DNA of 64,000 nt from the NCBI RefSeq assembly GCF_003590095.1, contig NC_039490.1, forward strand, positions 9,503,834 through 9,567,833, written 5' to 3'. Position 1 is the first letter of the stretch; every line of letters begins with the position of its first letter. The translations under genes and the position numbers were made by a program. Positions 48,097 to 57,993 of the stretch are shown here, in pieces. The notes under the pieces were generated by a model, which worked only from the letters and a program-made list of their open reading frames with translations, was not told the DNA's origin and ran no database searches. The DNA is from Trichoplusia ni. Lineage: Eukaryota; Arthropoda; Insecta; Lepidoptera; Noctuidae.

Positions 48097-48291
48097 TCCT
48101 TCTAATATTTGTATGTATGGATGTTTGTTCGTCTTTCACGCAAACCACTGAACGGATTTAGACGAAACTTAGTGAACAGATATATTATAACCAGGATTAA
48201 AACATAGGATAGTTTTTATTTCCATTTTAATATGTTCCCAAGTTATCATTTTCGATTTTAAGCGGACCGGTCCGCGGGCAACAACTGGCTA
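48097..48291 (+). mobile_element. Helitron-like element, family B (decayed)
   Basis: Starts TCCTTCTAATATTTGTATG and carries CTTTCACGCAAACCACTGAA, TAGACGAAACTTAGTGAACA and ATAGGATAGTTTTTATTTCC. It ends in a mutated CCGCGGGCAACAACTGGCTA. Confidence 0.65.
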
Positions 48292-48412
48292 AATACAATA
48301 TTGTGTAATTTAATGAAATAAAAGACAGTTTATAATTTGTGATTCTTGCTGTCTTTTTGTATAGCAACCATATTAATTATATACTAAAGATCGCAATATA
48401 ATTGTAAAGATT

Positions 48413-48692
48413 CTATATTTTGCCCAAAGAATTAGCATTGCCATACAACTTGGCAATGCAGCCAGCCTTCTGGGCACGTTTCCCGACATTGGCAGGGATG
48501 AAGATGTCTTTATTGACGCTTTGTAAATAATGCATATTTTTCTTTTTATATTATATAGCTTTCAAAATGTAAATATTAGTTTAGTTTAGTTCCTAGATAC
48601 TACTAATTTTAGATGATTAAGAAGGTTAAATATTTTTTAATTAATTGTATACAAATAAAAAATTATATGTTTGAGCAAAAAAAAAAAAAAAA
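48413..48692 (+). mobile_element. 5'-truncated non-LTR retrotransposon with target duplication
   Basis: Flanked by a perfect 12-bp direct repeat, ATTGTAAAGATT (48,401-48,412 and 48,693-48,704), with a 3' poly(A) run at 48,677-48,692. The 5' part is open and codes for a C-terminal tail including SIAIQLGNAASLLG and then GRDEDVFIDAL before a stop at about 48,527. I associate GNAAS-type tails with lepidopteran LINE reverse-transcriptase proteins, but I cannot fix the clade. The intact duplication suggests a fairly recent insertion. Confidence 0.75.
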
Positions 48693-48704
48693 ATTGTAAA
48701 GATT

Positions 48705-50530
48705 TCATGTCATATAATCTTTAATAAGCCTTGTTTATTTTTAAAATTATAATCGGCTGTTTATTTTATAAAACCCTTTTTGTTTTTCTTGTACATGATT
48801 GAGTAACATTTGCAAAGGCGTTTTATAATAGCAGTAATTATTGAAATGCATTAAATATAACGCTATTTCATTTACCACAAGGCACTCGTGTAGAAGACTT
48901 CTTTCGTAGAAGAGTTTCCTTGTGTACTTGGCTTTAATATTGTCAGAAAAGAATGTATTCAAATACTAGTATTTCCTTTGTATACCTAATCGTGGTCCTT
49001 TTTATTATCTCATATAAATAGTATTTTTTTCATACACCTATTAGTAATAGTTTTGCAATTTTTATGATTGAATTTTGTATTATGTCAAGGTACTTCAAAT
49101 CTAGACTTGAAATTGAATCTGTTTTTGAAATTAGCTATTTCGACTGTATTGTTTTAATAACTTTTTATGTGTATATTTTTTTCTATGGTATCATGAAATG
49201 ATATTCTCTTCTCAAATAATAGTTTATGTTTGAAACATCTTCTTGCTAAATATTTAATACGACAGCCTAACTCAAAATCAACTAGATTTTAAGACATAAA
49301 AAGTTAGATTTGCTTTTTTACATTCAAAAATATCATGATCATTATAAACAGCATTAACCTACATAAACCCAGCAGTTTCATTCCAATTCAAAGACTCGAA
49401 AATATCATATTAAACCTTCTTTATACCTTTCCTTAGTTTTCCCCAATGTTGGGCAAAGGTCTCCCTTCAATTACTCTATAATTTCCTATCCCGTGGATAC
49501 GTTGAAACAACCCTCGCGGTAAGCGTTCAATTCATCAAGCCATCGCTTCTTAGACCGAGAGTGTAAGCAAAGGTATGTTGTTTTAAAAAACCTTATAATG
49601 TTTCTAACTTAGTTTTCAATTAAATATCTAAAATTATTGTCGTTCTGTTTTAAAAGATTCGTGCTATCAACATATTCTTGTTTCAATATGAAATATCTTT
49701 TAAAATTTGAATTCATTTTAGACATATTGTTCCTAATTTGTTTTCAGATATATATTCCTATGATTCTTACAAACAGAATAATTTAATCGAAAGTTAAAGA
49801 ATTTTTAAGATGAAAACCTGAAAAAAATACCAAACTATTACTGAAAGAATTGTGAAAATAACCTGTAAAATATTTTAAATTTCTATTCGCGATACATGAT
49901 CATAATTACATGTAGAATTTTCGCAAGCTATGCTGATATCGGCTTCCATTCTCAAATGATTCAATGAAACACCGTACGTTATTCAGCGACTGCCTATCTG
50001 ACCTCAACAATCAATTTCTCCTGTTATAAATATACTAAACTTGCCATATTCCACACAAAAATAATCTAATATGGCCGCGGTTTTTGATAGTTCCCCAAAT
50101 GTCAAAGCATCGTTGGCGCGCGAATAAAATCTACCATTTTCTACCATGATATGAATTTATATGGCAAGGTTAACCTTAAAATGTCCCGAACGATTGCCTA
50201 TTTGGCCTATTTTGTGGAGAATAAAGTTATGCTGCCTTTCCATCGCCGAACTGAGGCAAAAATCTTAAGAAGGTGATTTTAATTCTTCGCTCTTCGTGCT
50301 TTTAAAAGGTCGTAAATGATGGAGGGTTTAGCGAATAATAGACCTAAGGATCTGCGGTATAAAGACTGGTTTTGTACGTCAACCGCGAGAGGTGTAGATG
50401 CTATTTTTACTCCCCTACACATCTGCACCGAAATCAATAATGATTGCACGTGTTTAAAAATAATGTTGATTCTACCCTCTTCGCAAAAACTGAAGGTATT
50501 TCTGAAACAATTCATGATTAGTGCACTTAC
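48705..50530. other. Stretch inside the putative first intron, minus strand
   Basis: AT-rich with no gene. A partial motif module lies at 50,072-50,125 (ATATGGCCGCGG, ATGTCAAAGC, GTTGGCGCGCGAA). A LINE-like phrase (CCCCAATGTTGGGCAAAGGT) lies near 49,440. The opposing frames at 50,279-50,635 and 50,316-50,570 are considered shadows of a non-coding exon and intron. Confidence 0.4.
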
Positions 50531-50750
50531 CTTTAGCCGGCCCAGCTTCCAGCAACCACAGACGAAATAAAAAAATAAAACAAAATAATGAAATCGAAAA
50601 TAAAAACCAAAATTTATTTCCAAAAAATAAAACAAACAATAAAGGTGGGTTTCGGATGAAAATAATGTAGAAATTAATATTATTTTTCGAAATATCGTGT
50701 TTTAATGAAAACGCGGTACGTGCATCACATACGGAAGGTAGTGGCGCTCT
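50531..50750 (-). other. Candidate 5' non-coding exon 1, minus strand
   Basis: Runs from the predicted start (A of TCAGA, 50,750) to CCGGCTAAAG|GTAAGTGCAC, a near-ideal donor with intron from 50,530. The 220-nt exon has short upstream ATG frames (one is ATG-TGA at once), so it is probably untranslated leader. The flank is a GC-rich patch with GGCGGAG and GCGGCCATC in otherwise AT-rich DNA. The candidate microexon at 36,609 would be a downstream exon. The protein it serves cannot be identified here. Confidence 0.6.
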
Positions 50751-50781
50751 GATGCAAAGTTCTTTGGGGGCGCTTTTTATA
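50750..50781 (-). promoter_or_regulatory. TATA box plus initiator, minus strand
   Basis: TATAAAAA (50,781-50,774 on the minus strand) has its first T exactly 31 bases upstream of the A in the initiator-like GCATCAGAGCG (50,750). This is the standard arthropod core-promoter spacing. Just upstream is GC-rich DNA with GCGCGCGGG, GGGGGGCGGAG and CAGCGGCCATCTTTGCCG (plus-strand reading). A splice donor follows 220 bp into the transcript. Confidence 0.6.
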
Positions 50782-51224
50782 CCCGCGCGCGGGCGGAGTG
50801 GGGGGCGGAGCAGCGGCCATCTTTGCCGTTGCTATGGCAACGAGGAGATGGCCTATTACGGGAGGGTGGCAGATTAGGCGTACGGACAGCAACCGCGGCT
50901 TACGAGATAATATTAAAAAAAATAATTGAAACCTGCTTGACAATAAATTAATTTGTCTTAATCCGTTAGATTTAATTAGTGAAAAGTTTTCGCGGGTTTC
51001 CTTTTTTTTGTTTTAATTATGTACTGATTAGGATTTTTTTCCGGAAATATTCTTGTTTTGGTGAAAGTTTCATTAAATTAGGTTAAGTCGGTTTTTCTTA
51101 TTAGATTTGATAAACGGGGTATTATTATAAATAAGGATGTTTATTTATTTTGTTAATATACGTGATACTATTGCTCTCATAATTTCATTAACAAAGTTTA
51201 AATTACGCAATAACCAAAAAATTA

Positions 51225-51665
51225 AAGTCCCACGTTGGGCGCCAAATATAATCTTGGCGCCCAGGTTGGGGCATTGCAATTATTCTAGTTTTGAACTAAA
51301 TTAAGACGAATACGTTATCAGTATTAAAAGATATGTTATAATAATTCATGTCTAACAAAAAGTAATTGAGGAACTCTCGTAACACGCTATTTGCAATCTT
51401 GGGAACGATTGATTTATTTAAAAAAAAATGATTATTTCAGTTAATAACAAGGACTATTAAATTCTCTTGTACATTGCTTGTGGATTATTAAAAAACAAGG
51501 AAGAAAATTACAAAACGTCAAATATCAATTTTTAGCATATTATTTCATTTACACAACAAACTATAAATGTATTCATAATTTATGATTATTCATATAATAA
51601 TGGATGAAGTAATAATTACTTGCGTAATTTTCAGTTACTCCCACGTTGGGTGCCAATAATATGTA
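51225..51665 (-). mobile_element. LTR-retrotransposon relic with two primer-site-like motifs
   Basis: On the minus strand TTGGCGCCCAACGTGGGAC (near 51,235-51,253) and TTGGCACCCAACGTGGGAG (near 51,638-51,656) look like primer-binding sites next to LTR ends. They lie about 400 bp apart with AT-rich, non-coding sequence between. No LTR boundary, gag or pol is visible, so it is at most a fragment. Confidence 0.35.
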
Positions 51666-52732
51666 TAATAATAATCTCTTAAGTTTTTTTATTTGTTTTA
51701 ATTGCAAGTGGGACTTGTAACGCTGAAAGTTTTTTACAAATGAAGAAAAGATTTTTGAGAACTTCAAATTTATGACCGCACCCACCGTTCTTAACCACGA
51801 TCTATGAGATAAAATGTAAGTGAATATTGTTACTAACTCACTAACATGGGCATTTGTGTGAAATAAAACTTTTCTATTCTATTTTGCTCTAAAGCTTTTT
51901 GACTGACAGACGGACGGAGATACAGTTTCTACTGGTTGGGTACGAAACGGCTAATGACTGCTGAAAACTCTTCCAAATTTCGATCAGCTTATTTTAAATG
52001 ACGGCAATCTCGTTAGATGGAATTAGATAATTTTGCACGTATTCATGTTACTTATGTTTTAAACTGCTGAACCGATTTGGATGTCTCTTTTAAAAGTTTA
52101 CGATTTTCAAAATATAGAAGAGTGGAATTAATATAATATTTGTTTTTCATTGAAAACTTTACTATCCTAATCGTATTAATTAATCTTGAATGTCAAAATA
52201 ACACATGAAAAGAGTGTCCAGTGCCCAGTATTTGACTACTACAAGTATTCATAATTAATTGAATAAAAATCTAGATAAAAATATACTGGCTAAAAGGAGT
52301 AACAAAATAAAACAAAAAATCCCGACACTAAAACCTTGCAGCCCCACAACTTTAAAATGTGACTCACAATTTACCTTTAATGCAAAACAAACTAAATAGA
52401 AATCGCTCAAGCCGTTCTTAAGCTATGATGGCACAGATGGACAGACACGTCAAACTTATAACACCCTGCTTTTTCCGTCGGGAATAAATAAAGTGATTCT
52501 CAATTTTAATGTATTTTGCTTCTGAAATAAGTTTTTAAGCCTAGATTCTCTATGTAACTAAAATAAATGTTATTTTCTATAAAAAAAACCATTATCTTAA
52601 ATTCCAACCCTGTCTGTTTTCCTGCCACTACCCTCGCTGCGTCCGTTTCAACCCTCCATTTACAAACACACACACAAATTGCACACACACTTCAAATATG
52701 ACCGCATACTTACAGCACACATAGTCACTTAC

Positions 52733-52870
52733 CTCCGTTTTCCAACTACGAACACCGATGGCGCTGTTATCTCGAACTTGTACGGGAATATTGACACAGT
52801 GTCTTTCTGTGTCGAAAACGAAATGATCTATTGTTTCACACACAGGATGCTATATCGATGAATATATCCG
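52733..52870 (-). other. Candidate 5' exon with strong donor, minus strand
   Basis: Minus strand ends GGAAAACGGAG|GTAAGTGAC, a near-consensus donor (intron from 52,732). The upstream 100 bases have higher GC than their surroundings. A frame open into the donor (with RDNSAIGVRSWKTE) has no ATG after its upstream stop, so it may be leader or an exon whose acceptor I cannot see. ATTCATCGATATAG upstream contains a DRE-like ATCGATA. The 5' limit is uncertain. Confidence 0.35.
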
Positions 52871-53283
52871 TCTCTTTCACACACCATACAGTTACATCTC
52901 CTGTCTTGCTCGCTTGCACAGCGGTTGACAGATGTAAATTCGCAGGAAAAAAATTGATTTTCATTCCGTCATTGCAATTTGATTTTTGCGAAACATGTTT
53001 TGACCTGTATTTTGCAGTTTTTTGATTTTGAAGGTGGGTTGTATGTATGTATGTGTAAAATAATTAAGTTTTGCAAGTATTTCTTTCCCAATAGAGGTGC
53101 GATACAACCATTTCAGTAGTCCGCCTTTAATATTTTAGCAATGTTATTCCTTGATGTATCTGCCAGATTGAGATTAAACTATATTTTCAAAGAAATAAGG
53201 TCGAATTTGTATTGTACTGATGAATTTTTGTAACATTGTAACTTTCTGCCCGCGTTGAATATTTTATTAGGACTGTATTTGCT

Positions 53284-53304
53284 GCTACTCGATCACAGAT
53301 GGCG
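53284..53304 (+). promoter_or_regulatory. CTCF-like bipartite site 6
   Basis: GCTACTCG, five bases (ATCAC), AGATGGCG, then GCAG. Perfect match to the pattern; the seventh site lies 160 bp downstream. Confidence 0.5.
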
Positions 53305-53443
53305 GCAGTGTCGATTATAATTCTCGTTTTCATAAAATGTTTTAAAAACAATATGATACGTTTATAAACCGTCTATGAAAATACAATTTCGACGTTCTTT
53401 CAACTTTTAATGAAATTAAACAGAATACTTTTTGTTAGTGTTT

Positions 53444-53464
53444 GCTACTCGACAAGAGATGGCG
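53444..53464 (+). promoter_or_regulatory. CTCF-like bipartite site 7
   Basis: GCTACTCG, five bases (ACAAG), AGATGGCG, then CTAT. Same orientation as site 6, with unrelated flanks. Confidence 0.5.
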
Positions 53465-53773
53465 CTATAAGCGTTTAATTTATGACACACGAAAACCAGT
53501 AACACATGCCATGGACTAAACACATAACTATGACAAACATTCTTTTTAATTTCAATTATGTTATCTGAATAACTCCTCCGGTATATTCTTTTATTAAATT
53601 AAATTATTTAAAAGCTTTTCGTAAAATTTAACAACAATTTACCGATTTACTGATCATTCTATAAAATCAAATAACTTCAAATCAATCAATCAATGTTCAA
53701 ACAGTTCTTTAACAAAGATTTAATTTATGTCCTTTTATTACGTTAAAAAGTCATACAAATAATTTAACAAGAA

Positions 53774-54053
53774 TCTATACTAATATATAAAACTGAAGAG
53801 TTTGTTTGTTTGTTTAAACGCGCTAATCTCAGAAACTACTGGTTTAAATTGAAAAATTATTTTTGTGTTGAATAGACCATTCATCGTGGAAGGTTTTAGG
53901 GTTATTATACCATCACGCTTCGACAAATAGGAGCGAAGATACAATGGAAAATGTGGAAAAAACAGGGAAAATTATTTATCTTCGAGGGCGTCCGTTCAAA
54001 AATTCCTAACTTATATCTTCTAACCACGCGGACGAAGTCGCGGGCAACAGCTA
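53774..54053 (+). mobile_element. Helitron-like element, family A (long form, end mutated)
   Basis: Starts TCTATACTAATATATAAAAC. The 3' hairpin CGCGGACGAAGTCGCGG is intact but the terminal CTAG reads CTAT. It contains an extra stretch (with CTTCGAGGGCGTCCGTTC) shared with the copy at 60,954. The minus-strand frame at 53,905-54,243 runs through this element and is not a gene. Confidence 0.75.
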
Positions 54054-54479
54054 TTATTACGTATAAATCATAGAAAATAATGATTTTTGCAAAAATAAAC
54101 AGTCTCTCAAACTCCAATCGAAAAAATCCCATTAGGAAACACTCCCGAACTATTCCCGTGCAATTAAATTGTTTTCGCTTCTCCTGTAACTGTTTCCATA
54201 CATTTTCATAAATCTCATACACACATACTCTCATGCATTCCAACCATACAGGTGAATATTAAAAAACTTAAGCGGGCATCGTTTAAATAGGGTTCCGCGG
54301 GGAAATTTTGATTGTTACGAGGTTTTAAAACGTGTAAAATGTGTTTGGATAAAAAATGATACTGTGAATGTGATTTGAAGTAAACGACTTACGAAAAGAA
54401 CAATTAAAAAGAGACGTTTTTTTCTTTAAATTACCATACAACACTACCGTACAGAATCAACTTTTCACTTATTTAATAA

Positions 54480-54741
54480 CTAGCTGTTGCCCGCGACTTC
54501 GTCCCCGTGGGTAGAAGATATAAGTTATGATTTAGGAATACCTGCCCGGTTTTTTTTCACATTTTCCATTATATCTTAGCTCCTATTAGTCGCAGCGTGA
54601 TGGTTCATAGCCTAAAGCCTTCCTCGATGAATGGTCTATTCAAAACAAAAAGAATGTTTCAATTTGGACCAGTAGTTCCTGAGATTAGCGCGTTCAAACA
54701 AACAAACAAACAAACTCTTCAGCTTTATATATTAGTATAGA
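54480..54741 (-). mobile_element. Helitron-like element, family A
   Basis: Reverse orientation: begins CTAGCTGTTGCCCGCGACTT and ends ATATATTAGTATAGA, between A and T. It lies 426 bp from the previous plus-strand copy, forming an inverted pair. A few AGATAT units follow. Confidence 0.8.
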
Positions 54742-55407
54742 TATAGATATAGATATAGAAGTATAGATAATAAAAAAGTAAAGGCATAAGCGAGATCAAA
54801 ATAGCCTATTTCGCTTAAAATAAAATCATCTGAAATTAAAAGTACGATGCAAACAGCGTATGAATTATATATAGTGCTGCTTCAACTAATTTAATGGAAA
54901 TTCCTAGAATTAATTAGGAGTTTCTGCTTTTATTTTTATTATGCCATTTCAAAATCGTATATTTAGAAAAACACAATACCGGACCATATCACTACGCAAT
55001 GTTTATCTGTAGATTTTCAGATAAATTGCAGATATTGCAGCTATATCACGTTAAATCAAAATCGGTTCATCAATTACGAAGGTCTGATGTAACAAACATA
55101 ATAAAAAACAGAAATATTGAAAACCTCGTCCTTTTAAAATCTTCTTACACACAAGCGATGTCTAAATAACCTTACATCTGATTAACAGCAAAATAGTATA
55201 CCAATAGGAATGTGACAAAAAAAAAACCATTTGGACCGTCAGATAGATTTCCAAAAAAACATTGACTATGTATTTTTATTTATTTCTTTAACAAAAAATT
55301 TAAGTTATGCATTGATTTAAAATCTCGTGTGACGTCACTTACCAGTAAGCTTTTAACAAGCAAATTAGGTTTTCATAATTAGGTGGTTTATCTACCTTAC
55401 TTTTTAA

Positions 55408-55658
55408 TCTATACTAATATATGTAGCTGAAGAGTTTATTTGTTTGTTTGAACGCGCTAATCTCAGGAACTGGTCCAAATTGAAAAATTATTTTTGTGTT
55501 GAATAGACCATTAATCGAGGAAGGCTTTAGGCTATAAACCATCACGCTGCGACTAATAGGAGCGAAGATACAATGGAAAATGTGAAAAACAACAGGGCAG
55601 GTATAAATCATAACCTATATCTTCTACCCACGGGGACGAAGTCGCGGGCAACAGCTAG
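55408..55658 (+). mobile_element. Helitron-like element, family A
   Basis: Starts TCTATACTAATATATGTAGC and ends GGGCAACAGCTAG before T; A precedes. The minus-strand frame at 55,414-55,611 is a translation of this element. Confidence 0.8.
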
Positions 55659-55752
55659 TGATGTGATAAAATGAAAAACACGTATTCAATATTTTTGGAA
55701 ATCTGTCTGAGGAACTAAACAGATTTGTATTATTATATAGATTTAAATTCAA

Positions 55753-55822
55753 ATATGCGAGTATTTTAAGATATAATAATGTGTTCTATAACACATTATT
55801 ATATCTTAAAATACTCGCATAT
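55753..55822. repeat. Perfect 33-bp inverted repeat with 4-nt loop
   Basis: The left arm (55,753-55,785, starting ATATGCGAGTATTTTAAG) and right arm (55,790-55,822) are perfectly complementary, separated only by CTAT. It is not part of any other repeat in the window. A perfect long hairpin decays quickly, so it must be young or maintained. Confidence 0.95.
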
Positions 55823-56044
55823 CCTTGTTTTCAAATGCAAAACGCGCTTGACCATTCGAAAACATGAGAATGAGTATTTTAAAGCGAGATGAACTCTGAC
55901 TACAGCCTCTATGAAAATCCTGATATGAGAAAAATACTTCAAGTTGTTCATTTAAAGTTTCAAAACAATTGCAACGCGATATTCAGCTTTAAAAGTTATT
56001 TCTGAAGTGTTTTTCATGATTTTTTATCATTGTTCAATATTTAC

Positions 56045-56356
56045 AATAGGGATGACGACAATTTTTTTTGCAGTGTCCGTCTAGTAGTTTTTTGTATAAT
56101 AATGGATACGTATTTTTTAAATTGTCCCGCAAACATAAATTGACCAAATTACAGTGATTGAAACTTACGCGTGACTTCACGATTGTGTATAAATTTTACT
56201 CTGTCGTTACGTCACAATCCTAAAATTTAAAACAGTTTATCTTTGTCAATTCTAGTTTTTCTGAAAAAGGAAAAAATACGTGTCTCATACTTTTCAATTA
56301 TCTAACTGACGGACTAATGAGATTTTTTCTTTTTATACCCAGTCATCATCCCTATT
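56045..56356 (+). mobile_element. MITE with AATAGGGATGA-type ends (copy 3)
   Basis: Ends AATAGGGATGACGAC and GTCATCATCCCTATT. About eight bases are deleted relative to copy 1, and the CRE-like centre is mutated (TGACTTCACGATTG). Its inverted partner is at 57,448. Confidence 0.85.
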
Positions 56357-56462
56357 GAGTTATTTCACATTAGACTATAAAATTAATAGAAAACTTTAAA
56401 GGGGTATTATGTTAAAGTAAATACTTATTGTAATTTAAACAGTTTAATAAATAGGAGTGGAG

Positions 56463-56590
56463 TTTCTCGCCGGTTCTTCTCCATAAGAATGACACTTTAG
56501 AACCGTGCAACTAGAGTCAGTAATGTAACGTTTTGAAAGTGCCTGAGAAACGGCCTATTTGAAATAAAAACTTTTGATTTTGGATTAGAA
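56463..56590 (+). repeat. Non-LTR 3'-end-like repeat
   Basis: CGCCGGTTCTTCTCCATAAG, GAATGACACTTTAGAACCGT and GAAACGGCCTATTTGAAATA are phrases I recall from lepidopteran LINE 3' ends. Pieces recur near 27,305, 42,365 and 60,905. Confidence 0.5.
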
Positions 56591-56631
56591 ATAAAAAACC
56601 TATATAGTAAATAAATGTAGGTGAATTAATG

Positions 56632-56735
56632 ATATTATTCATTTTCGACAAGTGACGTGACTTTGACTTGTCAGTTCAATACATTTGAGTGATACGTCAG
56701 CGTTAGCGCGAGGAGTAATTTAACTTGTCTAACAC
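56632..56735 (+). repeat. Dispersed repeat family X (copy 4)
   Basis: The clearest copy: TTCGACAAGTGACGTGACTT, GACTTGTCAGTTCAATACAT and a following GAGTGATACGTCAGCGTTAG segment. Matches 46,335-46,412 in reverse. Confidence 0.7.
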
Positions 56736-56964
56736 ACAGTATTACCCCGTGAGCAGTGCCTCTGAAAAGCATAGTTTTCTACATTAGCCGATTTTAACAT
56801 GGGTATAGAGAATATCCACGCAACAGTTGTTTCAATTTAATACAATTCCCTCATGTTTCGATCACTGAATTTGTCAATAACATGCACAAAAAAGATTCAA
56901 TCATTCGTATGTAGGTAATTTAATTCAATCAATTATGTAAGCGAAAGAAAAGTTTTTTAATGTA

Positions 56965-57220
56965 CCTATACTAATTGTATAAAGCTGAAGAGTTTTTTTG
57001 TTTGTTTGAACGCGCTAATCTCAGGAAGTACTGGTCCAAATTGAAAAATTCTTCTTTTGTGTTGAATAGACCATTCATCGAGGAAGGCTTTAGGCTAGAA
57101 ACCATCACGCTGCGACTAATAGGAGCGAAGATACAATGGAAAATGTGAAAAAAGCAGGGCAGGTATAAATCATAACTTATATCTACTACCCACGGGGACT
57201 AAGTCGCGGGCAGCAGCTAG
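56965..57220 (+). mobile_element. Helitron-like element, family A
   Basis: Starts near ACCTATACTAATTG (first T changed to C) and ends GGGCAGCAGCTAG before T. Confidence 0.75.
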
Positions 57221-57298
57221 TTATTTATAAATGAAAGCGATAAATAATAGGTTATTTCTGAAATTTTCCTTTTTCTTAACGTGAATCTCGCAGTAAGG

Positions 57299-57445
57299 AA
57301 ATAAATCCTTGTGTCGCGGTGTACAATCACATGCACAAGACACCCAGACTCAGAACAAGCATTCGTGGATCACACAAATACCGGTTCTTGGAGGAAACCA
57401 AAACGCGGCTGGTCGCGCCCGTTGGTTTTGACATGATGAGCTACA
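57299..57445 (-). repeat. SINE-like element, second type
   Basis: Reverse complement contains ATGCTTGTTCTGAGTCTGGG, GTGTCTTGTGCATGTGATTG and CGACACAAGG; related to 23,275 and 62,700. Confidence 0.6.
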
Positions 57446-57447
57446 CC

Positions 57448-57764
57448 AATGCGATGGTGACTGGGTATAAAAAGAAAAAATCTCATTAGTCCCTCAGTTA
57501 GATAATTGATAAGTATAAGACACATATTTTTCCTTTTTCAGAAAAACTAGAATTGACAAAGATTAACTGCTTTAAAGTTTAGGAGAGGGGCTTGTGACGT
57601 AGCGATATGGTAAAACTTATACTCAATCGTGACGTCACGCGTAAGTTTCATTCACTGTAATTTGGTCATTTTATGTTTGCGGGACAAATTACAAAATACG
57701 TATCTATTATTATACAGAAAACGACAAGACGGACACTGAAAAAAAAATTGTCATCATCCCTATT
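57448..57764 (-). mobile_element. MITE (copy 4)
   Basis: Reverse-oriented. The intact end GTCATCATCCCTATT is at 57,750-57,764; the other end is decayed (AATGCGATGGTGAC). TGACGTCACGCG in the centre is intact. Confidence 0.85.
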
Positions 57765-57993
57765 GCCTGTCAGTGCCGTCCTCATAAAAATATCCCACTA
57801 ATATTATAAACCGCTTAAGTTATTTATTATGAATGGATGTTTATTACTCTCCCGACCAAAAACAATGTATATGCAAAGCCTTCCTCTCTTCTAACTTACC
57901 ATTTGCTGTGCCCATCAGGGTCCACGACTGCTTCCATCATAATTGTATTACCATCTAATCTTACATTGTGGTTTGGCAATAAAGAATATGAAT

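Noticed and set aside
50279..50635. 118-residue minus-strand frame and its 84-residue plus-strand partner
   Set aside because: The minus-strand frame runs straight through the strong donor at 50,530 into the intron; both are by-products of a non-coding leader region.
53905..54243. 112-residue minus-strand frame
   Set aside because: Half of it is the Helitron-like element at 53,774-54,053; a similar phrase appears translated from the copy at 55,408.
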